From Glebionis coronaria (lineage: Eukaryota; Streptophyta; Magnoliopsida; Asterales; Asteraceae): a stretch of DNA of 64,000 bases. The position numbers and the translations under genes were made by a program. Below the pieces are notes generated by a model. It was given only the letters and a program-made list of their open reading frames with translations. It was not told the DNA's origin and ran no database searches. Shown here piece by piece: positions 45,426-56,919 of this stretch (the first letter of the stretch is position 1; every line of letters begins with the position of its first letter). The DNA lies in contig CM046880.1 of assembly GCA_025667525.1 (NCBI GenBank), forward strand, positions 593,997,895-594,061,894, read 5' to 3'.

Positions 45426-45905
45426 TCGCAGATGCAACTGATTTTGAGGTTGTTAAAGTCAGAGATCATGTGGGTTACTATGTTTTTGGAACAGATGACT
45501 AGGAATTGGTATCCTGATCAGTACAAAGTGAAATGACAGAATTGTATCATATTTTTTAGGCTAGTATTGATCGTTTGGTACACGATGTGGATAAATTGAA
45601 GTACCATTAGTCCCAAATGAGCAAAAAAGGCTTTATATAGTGCTACGCTTGTGTGAACAAGCTGGAAAAAGTTTATTCACGAAAACCAAATGTTAAAAAA
45701 GTTAAAGGTACGTCTTACTTTTCAAGGATGAAGTTGGTAGCTGAAGTGACAGTTGAAGAACTTAACAAGAGGAGGACTTGTGGTATACGTGGAGAAAAAG
45801 AAGGACACAATAAAACAATATGTATAGGTGCACGTGAAGCAAACAAGAAACCCAGGTTACAAAGCTGCTTCCAACCAACAACTTGCTCAGAATATCTGAG
45901 TTGAG
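45426..45905 (+). pseudogene. Internally deleted FAR1/MULE transposase remnant
   Basis: After an acceptor-like TTCGCAG, the first codons read VRDHVGYY, the same as the start of exon 2 in element C (VRDHVGYYKVG, about 62070). Stops follow. From 45653 an 83-codon frame has a Lys-rich stretch and RTCGIRGEKEGHNKTIC, a zinc knuckle in which the second Cys is Arg; such knuckles sit near the C terminus of MULE/FAR1 transposases. FAR1 core, MULE core and SWIM domain are all missing between. B therefore seems to retain the two ends of the gene around a large internal deletion. Confidence 0.6.
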
Positions 45906-47032
45906 ATCAAATACTTCAAAATAAACACTGAATATATATATTTTCCATCTTTTTTTTTACCAATATTTGAATTGTAAAAAAATGTTATATTCCTACAGAT
46001 CATAAATGTAGTTTCTTTTTTTGTTTTCAAGTTTTTTTCGTATTGTAGTTTATATTCCTACGTCATGATTGAGTTATTCTGAGGGCATTATATTTTTAAT
46101 CGTAGTGCATTATAGTTCATGTTTTACCACATTATAGGTTTGTCATTAGTACCAGTCTAATGGAGATGATTTAAACATAGTGTGCATATGATAATCCTAG
46201 TGAATTATAATACTAATTCTATTACATTATAATAGAAAAATCTAATATATAACCTGATTCTTTATATACAATAATATATGGAATTCAACAATATTGTTAA
46301 TCAATAATATATAACCTGGAATTCATCATTATTATTAAACAAATGTTCTACTAAATTATAGTTTTATTCCTAGTGCATTATAACACTAATCCTGGTGCAG
46401 TATAACATTAATCATGGAGATGTTTGAAAGTATCACATAATCACAATAATACTTAATCTGGAATTCATCAATATTATTAAACATATTTGGTATATAAAAA
46501 ATAAAAAAGTATTATTAAAACTAAAATCATTTAGTTTGCAACAAAGATTTACGAGATAGTTACAAACATTATCCACATTTAAATGTAACAAACAAACACT
46601 GATAATTCTTGCAATCATGCATCATAAGCTGTTTGTAATGTTTTATTGAACTGTTCATCAAATTCTCAGACACTTTGACATCCATGTTTGTTACAGTCTT
46701 TGACTTCTTTTGTTTCTTCTTCCACTCTTTGTCTTCTCGGTAACTCCTTCTTTTTCATATTATAAGGCATTAGTAGAATCTTTTCCAAGTACTTTGCGCT
46801 AAAGAAATTAATCTGGAATTTTTGACCTGCATTTTCGTTCTTCATGTTAGGAAACCATATACCTATATCTCATGCATAATCAAGCACACTAACTCATTTT
46901 TTTAAAAAACAGAGAGCACAATTACCCATATCTCATGCTTATTTACATATTCATGCATCTGAGGCCATAACAATTCAATTCCTAACACACATAAACATAA
47001 TCAACCAAGCACAGTTAAACTAATTCATGTCT
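45906..47032. other. Non-coding DNA of element B, motif-poor
   Basis: AT-rich with scattered TAGTGCATTATAG words. The minus strand at 46620-46860 holds a Lys/Glu-rich open stretch that I cannot assign and that has no start or family signature. Confidence 0.4.
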
Positions 47033-47376
47033 ATTTTACTGCATTACATTTTCATTTCTAGTGCATTGGAATGTTGAAATAGTGCACTACATTTTTTACC
47101 TTTGAACAAGTAACCTACTTCATCACAAATCATTTTCTACCACATCAAAGGCGTAAGTAACTTACTGTATTATAGTTTCATTTCTAAGTAATTGTAATGT
47201 TAATGTATTGCACCACATTTTCTACCTTTGAACAATGTAAGTAACCTACTACATTACACTTAATTTCCTACCACATCAAAGGCGTAACTAACTTACTGCA
47301 TTACAGTTACATTCGTAGTGAATTGGAATGTTAAAGTAGCGCAACACATTTTCTACTTTTGAACAACATAAGTAGC
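47033..47376. repeat. 130-bp tandem array, left part
   Basis: About 2.7 units with CTACCTTTGAACAA, CTACCACATCAAAGGCGTAA and TAGTGCATTGGAATGTT in fixed order. The array is cut by the Athila copy 2 insertion at 47376 and resumes at 58617. Confidence 0.85.
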
Positions 47377-49073
47377 TGATACTAGCTTTGCAATGGGTTC
47401 AAGATTGTGTTCTCGGTATCTCCTCGAATTGATCACGGTTCAAAGTGGAATGATTGTTCTTGGTTACAAATAGGGGTTGGTTTTGGTTAACTGATTTAAA
47501 TTAAAAGCAAGTATGAAAATGTCGTTGAGTGAAATTAAAGTGTTTAAACTTTATTTAGAAAAGCACTTAAAACATAAAACTTTGCAAAACTTTAAAACTT
47601 CTAATCTTAAGCTATCGGAATATAAAAACTCCTATCTATCGGAATCTGATTAAAACTAGGCCATCGGAATCCCAGATCGGAATGTGCCATCGGAATAAGT
47701 ATCAAAACAATCCATCGGAATACAACTAAAACGAACCATCGGAATAATCCAAGTGAAGGTCCATCGGAATGTCAGATACAATTCTGTCGGAATACGGTCT
47801 ATCGCAATGATCACAATCGGAATATCCTAGATTAGAAAGTCAGATCGGAAAGTTGTAAACTAAAAATGGGCAGAGTTTCGTCTTACCAAAGACCTTAGTC
47901 CCATCGGAATATGCGATCGCAATGAGCGATCGCAATCCCAGATCGGAATAAGGGGTAAGTGCCAAACTTATCGCAAAGTAGAACCCTCTTGGGTTATTGC
48001 GATACAAACAGGTAACCGTCGGAATGTGTAGAATCCCTAATATTGTGATGGAAGCAATGTTAATCCAAAAATGGTGGTAAGTTGAAAACTGAATAAGCAC
48101 GATCAATAAGCTAACTCATTCGAAACTTAAACAACTCAAAAAGCTTAAATTCGACAACTTGTAAAACGTAAACGATTATAAACTTTATGAAATGAACTTA
48201 AAAATGACTAAAACCTTTGTGAAATCCGAAAAGCAATAAGCTAAACTTGAAATAAGCCAATAAGCATTAAGAACCTATAGCTTATACGTGTATGAGCTTA
48301 AAAAGAAACAAGAAAGATTAAACTTTAATCACGAACTCATCCAATCATCCAAACCGTATGAAATGAAACAATCGGATCAAGGATTAAGGTAAACTAAGAA
48401 ATGTAGAAGGAGATTAAAGAACTTAAAAGCTTAACTTGAATTAGATTAATGAAATTCAAAATACAAAAATTAAAGAAAGCTTAAATTTAAAAGATGAAAA
48501 CAAAGAAAAATTTAGTGAGAGAAAGTTGGGAACTTTCTCTCTCTAAAACTAGAGAAATGAAAAAATGAAAAACTAAGACCCCCTAAGTTGTGAAGTGTAG
48601 GCCTATTTATAGGCGTATGCTTTGTGGGCTTGTGAATGGGCTTTGTTCATGGGCTTCTCTTCTTCTTTCATCTTTAGTCTTTACGTCTCTTTAAACAAAC
48701 GTTTTCGACTTTTGATTTTGAGAAGTGTCGGTGAATAATTCCAACTCGTCTTATATTCTTTAGTTTAATAGACTCGAGTTCTTCGACATATATGAATCTT
48801 CCATCTTTGGCTCCATTATTCGATAAATCTTCAAATAGGCACAATGACTTCAAATCTTTTGCATCTCTTGGACAATAGACTTCGTCTTGAGTCTTTTTCT
48901 TCGATAAAACCCGTGCAATACCATGTTTTCTTCAATATTCACCCGGTTGACTCTGAAAACACAATAAACACAAAAACCACGCATAATTCCAAACAAATGA
49001 TATTAAATACGTGTTTTGGTCTTGTTTTAGCCAGAAATAAGTGGTAAAAGGATGGGTGTTTTCACACCTATCA
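47377..49073 (-). repeat. 3' LTR of Athila copy 2
   Basis: Twin of 56920-58616. Contains the ATCGGAAT/ATCGCAAT array (47613-48030) and a minus-strand TATA box CCTATAAATAGG at 48602-48613. The polypurine tract on the plus strand, AATCCCCTACACTTAA, abuts it at 49074. Confidence 0.93.
47613..48030. repeat. ATCGGAAT/ATCGCAAT array in Athila copy 2 3' LTR
   Basis: About 20 copies of CATCGGAAT, GATCGGAAT and GATCGCAAT. Part 47867-48004 is homologous by eye to the copia leader at 33001-33133. Twin array at 57154-57572. Confidence 0.88.
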
Positions 49074-51014
49074 AATCCCCTACACTTAACCATTGCCATG
49101 CCCTCATGCAATGCTTAGTGATAAAGCAATTTTACACTTTTCTCATAATCAATCAACCTTGGCCTTATTAACATTCTACTAAACAAAAATTAAAGTACTA
49201 AGAGAAATTAAAACTTTTAAAGTAATCAAAAGGATAGAAAACCATTTTCACTTGAAAATAGCTATATGGAAATAACTTGCAAAGAGATCAAGGACTTACA
49301 TTAGGGCTTCGGTGCTGCGAAAATTTATCACCCTCAAGTTTCACGTTCCCCAAACTAAGCTTAAAAACGAGATCATTGTTATTATAAGTTAGCAAATCAA
49401 ACACTTACACACATGGCTTAATTATATGCTTAAACTCCCTTATTCCTAGGTGTATCTCTTATATTTTATTTTTGTCTTAGAATGATCATGAAGATGCATT
49501 TTTGGACTTATTTCGATAGTTTATTTAGGCTGAAAGCAAAGTAGGACGATTTGATCAATAGTTAGCTAAAGGACAAAATCTTTTAAAACTGCTTCTCGGG
49601 ATATCAAAAAGTTCATATCTTGGCATAACTCGGTTCACGATTTGAGACCTCTCTCGGGCCGATATTTGGCATGTACTTCATACTTCATATCTTGAGAGAC
49701 GTGCTTGAGATAATGGTCTTCTCATCGTTAATAGAGTTTCTTCACTTGGAGACTTTTGAGGGTTACTCCAACTTTGTTGACCACGACTTCATGATTATTT
49801 CTTCAATCTCTAATTGGGATTTTTAGATACAACGATCCGCCTCCTTTTCGGACTTGGATCTATTTATCCTCATACCTTGTTAGGGTCTTTTCGGATAGAC
49901 TTCTCCATGATCTTTATGAGAGTTGTTTGCTTTTCGTCGTGAGTCTTGATCCTTCATATTGATTTTGGGAATAATGCTTTTCACATCACTTTGGATCTTC
50001 AGCAATAAAATGGAATCCTCATGCCTTGTTAGGGCCTTTTCGGACTCGCCAATCTTCGCGCCCCGCTTCATAAGTTATGCCTTGGCTATGAACTCTTATC
50101 ATTACCGAGCAACTTTTAAACGATCTTGGGCTAGAAGCTAAGTAACTTTTCAAATCGTACGACCTTACTTATTGCAGATAAATTATTAGCAAGTGATGGG
50201 AGAATAGGCAAATAATTACACCAAGTGAGCTTGTGCAAGAATACCGACTTATAATTGACTCTATCATTTCTCGTTCTCCACAATTTAAAATCTCAAGTAA
50301 TGAGACTCGTGGATGCTTAGCCTAATAAACCAATTAAGGTCTACATGGTTAAGGATACTAGCTAGAATAAACTTGGATAAGTCTATTCGGGTTGAATCAA
50401 AATAATCGCAACGGGCCTAATATGTCAAAGACTTCAAAACTAGTTATACCATTTTATTAATATTTTTAACTTTATTGCGGGATATATACATATGAAAGCA
50501 ACGATAAAAATTTAAAATTACGACTAAATGGCCAAAGTTAAAAAAAATTTTGAAAAATGTTGAAAACGATGATTTTCTGGTTAAACAAAGGAATTTTCAT
50601 GGAAAAGTCCACTTAAAACTTCGATAGAAGTCCCCCCTACACTTAAGATAAATATTGTCCTCAATGTTTAAGCATGTGGGAAAAGTCTCCCCTACACTTA
50701 TGACATTGTGCACGTTGGTTAACTCAAGTTAAGGAAGAGACGACTAAAGTGATCAATTTCAAATGTGACTATGAAGAAAATTGAATCACGATAGTTGAGA
50801 GATAGAACCGGATTTCGGATAACACGGGAGCACGGTTCTTCAAAGGTTCCAAAAGTGCATTCATCCCTGTAATCACATCACCACACAAACACAAAGACCT
50901 ATAGAAGTCCCCCTACACTTAGGAGGTTAAAACAGAAAAGGATAGATACTCGGGATACCTCCCGAGGAGCGATTGTTTTTTATAACCGAGTCACGAGCCT
51001 GACTCGACCCAAAA
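49074..51014 (-). other. 3' non-coding zone of Athila copy 2 with repeated PPT-like tracts
   Basis: About 1.9 kb between pol and the 3' LTR with no env-like ORF. Read on the plus strand, polypurine-complement tracts CCCCTACACTTAA (49077), CCCCCCTACACTTAAG (about 50632), CTCCCCTACACTTAT (about 50687) and CCCCCTACACTTAGG (about 50910) recur. Only the first adjoins the LTR. Homologous to 20108-21672 plus 33825-34123 in copy 1; about 60 bp near 50807-50866 is absent from copy 1. Confidence 0.7.
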
Positions 51015-54000
51015 TTAGTTCATGGGAAACGTAGTGAGGGATGGAATCATCTCCTGAGAGACGTCCTAACCAAAGTAAAACTTCACTCGTTGGCCATTCA
51101 CCATAAAATTAGGTCCATTAGGTTGAGCGAGCTCGAGAGTACCATATGGAAAAATTTGGGCAATGGTGAATGGGCCGGACCAACGAGATTTTAGCTTGCC
51201 CGAAAAGATTTTCAACCGAGAGTTAAAGAGTAAAACTTTGTCTCCAACTTGGAAATCTCGGTTTTTAATCTTAGAGTCGTGAATGAGCTTAGTCTTCTCC
51301 TTATAGATCAAAGAATTTTCATAAGCCTCATTACGGAGTTCATTGAGCTCATTGAGTTGGATCTTGCGATGGTCACCGGCTTTGTTGATATCGAAGTTAG
51401 CCCACTTCAAGGCCTAGTAAGCCTTGTGCTCCAACTCAATGGGGAGGCGGCATGATTTCCCGTACACGAGACGATATGGTGTACAACCAATTGGAGTCTT
51501 GTATGCGGTACGAAAAGCCCACAAAGCATCATCAAGTTTATCAGCCCATGAGGCACGATGCTCTCCCACGGTTCTTTCGAGAATTCGCTTTAATCCTCGG
51601 TTAGAGATTTCAGCCTGGCCATTAGTTTGTGGGTGGTAGGTGGTGGAAAGACGATGATTTACACCATACTTAGCCATGACTCTTGCGAATTGGTCATTGT
51701 AAAAATGAGTCCCGCGATCACTAATAATGGCACGAGGCACACCGAATCTAGCGAATAGCGACTTCAAAAAGTTACAAACCACCCATGCGTCATTAGTAGG
51801 TAAAGCTTTGGCTTCAACCCATTTGGAGACGTAGTCAACGGCTACAAGGATGTATTTGTTTCCTTTAGAAGAAGGGAATGTCCCCATAAAGTCGATACCC
51901 CAAACATCAAAGATTTCACATTCTTGAATGAAATTCTGAGGCATCTCGTCTTTATGTGTGATCTTGCCTTGTTTTTGGCAAGCATCACAATGTTTAACCA
52001 TCTCGTGAGCGTCACGATAAATGGTGGGCCAATAAAATCCCGAGTCAAACATTTTTTTGCCGGTGTAGTTGGGACCAAAGTGACCACCGGTGGGTCCTTT
52101 GTGGCAAGCGTCAAGGATTTCTAAAGCTGCCGGTCCATCAACACATCGGCGAATAATCAAATCAGCACATTGTTTGAATAGATACGGGTCATCCCAAAAG
52201 TAAGTCTTAATGTCTTTGAAGAACTTCTTCTTTTGTTGGGATGTTAGCCCGTCAACGAGAATTCCACCCGCCAAGTAGTTTGCAATGTCCGCAAACCACG
52301 GGGTTTCATCAGAAGTCGAGTTGATAGACATTAAGGTCTCCAGGGGGAAAGAGTCATTGATCTCTTTGTTCGGATGATCCCCTTGGTAAGGATCCTCAAG
52401 TCTACTGAGATGATCCGCGGCTAGGTTTTCAGCTCCTTTTTTATCGCGAATTTCGATTTTAAATTCTTGGAGTAGCAAAACCCAGCGAAGAAGTCTTGGT
52501 TTAGAATCTTGCTTAGTCAACAAGTACTTCAACGCGAAATGATCGGTATAAGCGATTGTGGTGGAAAGGACCAGATATGGGCGGAACTTTTCAAAGGCAT
52601 AGACAACAGCTAAAAGCTCTTTTTCGGTTGTCGTGTAATGCAATTGAGCCCCTGTCATAGTCTTGCTAACGTAATGGATTGGTTGGAAGTGTTTATTTAC
52701 TCTTTGGCCCAAAACCGCTCCAATAGCATATTCGCTAGCATCGCACATCAACTCGAAAGGCAGCTCCCAATTAGGGGTAACCAAGACGGGTGCCTTAGTT
52801 AGCTTATCCTTAAGAAAGTTGAAGGCTTCAAGACACTCTTTGGAAAAGATAAAAGGAGTATCTTTTTCCAAGAGGTGGGTCATCGGGCGAGCGATTTTAG
52901 AAAAATCGTTGATGAAACGACGGTAGAAGCCCGCATGACCGAGGAAACTTCTCACACCCTTCACGGTTGAAGGTGGAAGCAACTTAGAAATAACATCGAC
53001 TTTAGCACGGTCTACTTCAAGACCGGCTTTGGAGATCTTGTGTCCTAGCACGATGCCCTTTTTTACCATGAAATGGCATTTTTCCCAATTAAGAACAAGG
53101 CGAGTGTCTTCACACCGCTTAAGCATACGTTCTAAATTGGCAAGGCAAGCAGAGAAAGAATCGCCATAAACCGAGAAATCATCCATGAATACTTCCATAG
53201 TTTCTTCCACCATGTCATGGAAGATAGCCATCATACACCTTTGGAACGTCCCAGGAGCATTACATAAACCAAAAGTCATGCGTTTGTAAGCAAATGTTCC
53301 GTAGGGACAAGTGAATGTGGTCTTTTCTTGGTCCTTGGGATCGATGGGAATTTGAAAATACCTGGAGAAACCATCTAAGAAGCAGTAATAGTCATTACCA
53401 GCTAGACGCTCGAGCATTTGATCCATGAAAGGGAGAGGAAAGTGGTCTTTTCTCGTGGCATCATTGAGCTTGCGATAATCAATACAAACTCTCCACCCAG
53501 TAACGAGACGAGTGGGAATCAACTCGTTGTGTTCATTGGGAACAACAGTTATTCCGCCCTTATTGGGCACGCAATGGACGTGACTTACCCAAGGCGAATC
53601 CGAAATAGGGTAAATCAAGTCGGCATCTAGAAGTTTGATAACCTCTTGTTTGATGACTTCATGAATGCGAGGATTAACCCTTCTTTGGCTCTGGATTACG
53701 GGTTTAAAGTCATCTTCCATGAGAATATTGTGAGTACAAAAGTTCGGATCAATTCCGCGGATATCCGAAATTTTCCAAGCAATTGCCTTCTTATGATCTT
53801 TAAGCACGTCGATGAGGCGAGATTTCTCTTCTTCTTTCAAGTCCTTGGCAATGATGACGGGCGACTTCTTCTTATCTTCAAGGAACACGTACTCGAGATG
53901 GGGCGGCAACTCATTAAGTTCTAAATCCGGAGGATTTTCGATGGGAGGCATATTCAAATTCGGCTCATCGATAGCAATATCCTTGGGAGATGTTGGAGAA

Positions 54001-56703
54001 ATATTGTCTTCTTTAAGGATGTTCTCAATGAGGCGAAGATCTTCATCCCAATCGGTGGGAGAATCTTCATGTTCTAAGTTCACATCTCCCATGGTGGCTT
54101 CCAAATCTTTCCAAAGTAAATCACTTTCTCCAAATAGAGATAGTGATGAATCAATAGAGGAAACGGTCTCAACATTGGGAAGAGAGGTAGGAATACTTTT
54201 GCAAGCATCTTTGAAGTGTTCTTCACAAGCCTCATCAAGAACGTCAATACAATTAACACTCTCGTATGAATAAGGCTGTTTAGAAAGCTTTCCCATGTTG
54301 AAGACGATTTTATCATCACCCACTCTCATGATAAGCTCACCGGCTTCAACATCGATGAGAGTGTGATCGGTCCTCAGGAATGGACGACCTACAATTAATG
54401 GCACACGAGGGTCCATATCGTAGTCGACGACAACGAAATCGGCAGGAAAAGTAAATTTGTCGACTCCTACAAAGACGTCTTCGGCTATCCCCACTGGATA
54501 AGCAACCGTACGGTTAGCTAATTCCAAATTCATTTTGGTGGGGACTAGCTCAGGGAGAGATAATTGCTTCCAAACGCTTAAAGGCATTAAGTTAATACTG
54601 GCACCTAGATCGGCTAGGGCCATGCAATTCTCTACTCCCGGAAAGTTGCAAGGGATTAAGAAAAGACCCGGATCACCAAGTTTAGTTGGAAATTTCCTTA
54701 AGAACACTGCAGAGCAATTCTCATTAAGTTGGGTGTTAGCGATATCAAGAAGCTTCTCCTTGTCGCTAAGAAGATCTTTGAACATCTTCGCGTATTTAGG
54801 CATGTGAGCGAGAGCCTCAGCGAAGGAGATGTTGAAATTCAATTGTTTAAACATTTTGAGAAAGTTCGAAACCTGAATATCATCCTTGCTTTTGAGCTTC
54901 TCTTTCCTCAACCTTGAAGGATAAGGTATATCGAAAGAAGAGGAAGGCTTTGGGAGAATAGGATCACTCACATCCTTGGGTGGAGGAGGGGTAGAAGTAA
55001 GAGGTGGAGAAATTGGGGAAGTAGAAGGATGAGGAATAGGAGCAGGTGACTCGTTTTTCTTAGTCACAATCACCGGTGGAGGTATAGGAAGCTCGGGTTC
55101 TTTGGTACCTTTGCCACTGCGAGTGGTGATTGCTTTCATCTCCCCTCTTGGATTCGCAACGGTGTTACTCGGAAGAGTACCCGAAGAAGAGGGTTGATTA
55201 CCTTGGAAGAAACTAGCCATCATGTTCCTTAAGTCATTCGTTTGACTTGCCAAAGTGTTTCTCATATCAGCTCGCAGATCGTTCCCTTGTTTCACCATGT
55301 CTGCTTTCAAGTTGAGCACTTCCCGCTGGAGATTGTCCATGATCACATCATTAGTCCTCATGTAGGTTCCAATATCTTGAGGTAATGCAGTGGGTTGGTT
55401 GGGAGGAGCATTATAGGCGGGTGGTTGATAAGCAGGTTGTTGGTAAACTTGGTTGTTTCTTTGAGGTGGATATGGTTGTTTGTGAGGTGGTATGTATGGT
55501 GCACGAGGTTGTTGTTGTTGTTGAGGAGGGAGATTGAGGTTTTGTTGTTGGTTTGGGTTGTTAGGAGGAAAACCGGGTGGGGAAAGAAAGTTGTTTGAGC
55601 GACAGCTAAGCAAGTTGCGGTCTCCTCGAGGACGAGCTTGATAAGCGGCCGGAGGATAGGTACCATATGCTGCATTAACATTCCTAGATGGATAGTCTTG
55701 GGTAGCGGTACAAGTGGTGTAAGAGTGAGGACCCCCGCATATTTCACATGGTTGGCTAACAGCATTGACTTGAGCGTCTTGAGCGTTTTTAGCGTTGATG
55801 CTGTTGGTGTTGTTAGCGGTGTGGGTAACAAGCGATTCAAGAAGCGTAGTAATTTTGTCAAGTCGCTTGTCGCTGTCACTAGTACTAGCACTAGCGGCAT
55901 TGGTCCGCACACTCTTGGTTTGCACACGAGACTTATTCTCAATGATATCCCAAGCGGCATTGGAAGTCTTAACCAAAATATTACCCCCCCGAGGCACTAT
56001 TTAGTGAATCTTGGTCATTCATGCTTAAATCATTATAAAAAGTATTAATTTGGTTCACTTTGGTAAAACCATGTTGTGGGCACTTTCTCAAAAGGTCTTT
56101 AAAATGGTCCCAAGATTCACAAAAAGACTCATCGTACTTTTATTCAAAATTGATAATTTCATTCCGCAAAGCGGTAGTACGAGAGGGTGGGAAAAAGTAG
56201 TTGATAAACTTGCTCTCCAAATCCGTCCACGTAAGAATACTTTGTGGCGGTTCCTTTGCAAGCCAATGCCGGGCTTGTCCCTCTAAAGAAAAGGGAAACA
56301 GTTGTAAACGGATTACCTCTTGTGGAACACCATTGAATTTGACCGTATTCGTGAGTTGCAAGAATCTCTTGATGTGGTCATGAGGATCATCAATGGTACG
56401 CCCCAAGAATGGTTGAGCAGAGACCATCTGGATAAAACCGGATTTGAGCTCAAAGTTGTTGGCTGCAATCGTCGGTATGACAATGGGATCATTGTTGCCG
56501 TCTACATGTGCTTGCAGAAGTTCAATCATAGGGCTATTGTCCGTTAGAGGCTCATTGTTGTTGTTATTATTGTTGTTGAGAGGTGGATTGTTATTGTTGT
56601 TGTTATTATTTTGAGGTGGATTGTTGTTGTTGTTTTGTACACCGGCCATGTTTAAGTCTTCGAGAGGCTCGGTATCTTGATAAGACGTTGATCGTGTACG
56701 CAT
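51015..56703 (-). pseudogene. Athila copy 2 gag-pol (frameshift and three stops)
   Basis: Gag start at 56703 (MRTRSTSYQ, Asn-rich tracts) runs to a stop at 56140-56142 (Gln in copy 1). A C-run indel near 55982-55995 shifts the frame. From 55997 a 1527-codon frame has [13 protein letters not shown] (residues 84-96), protease DLGAS (about 463), RT with FMDD (about 937), RNase H LMCDAS (about 1082), the integrase zinc site (about 1305-1340) and D-D-E acids (about 1368, 1427, 1462). A Trp-to-stop change at 51414-51416 and a Glu-to-stop at 51066-51068 cut the integrase tail. One RT position has SRYFQIP where copy 1 has SGYFKIP. Confidence 0.92.
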
Positions 56704-56836
56704 GCACCTGTAAAAGAACTAACAAAGCAAAAACAAAGCAGATATATTTTTGGTTTTTATGTTTTTTTACTTTTTTTTTTTTTGAAAATTTTATATATTT
56801 TTTTTAGGATTTTTAAAAGTTTTTATGAAAAAGTAA

Positions 56837-56851
56837 CGTTCACGGTGAACG
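56837..56851. other. 15-base leader palindrome, copy 2
   Basis: Same CGTTCAC-G-GTGAACG as at 39948-39962, at the same distance from the PBS. Confidence 0.55.
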
Positions 56852-56899
56852 GATCCCAAAATCTAAGTTCTCACAAAAAACTGTTGATCTTAACGAGAA

Positions 56900-56917
56900 G
56901 AGCCGGCAGCGGCGCCA
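56900..56917 (-). other. Primer-binding site of Athila copy 2 (tRNA-Asp type)
   Basis: Minus strand TGGCGCCGCTGCCGGCTC, two bases from the LTR, identical to copy 1. Confidence 0.8.
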
Positions 56918-56919
56918 TT

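Noticed and set aside
47033..47376. Regularly spaced repeats that might be read as a CRISPR array
   Set aside because: Units are contiguous 130-bp tandem repeats without unique spacers, in a plant genome.
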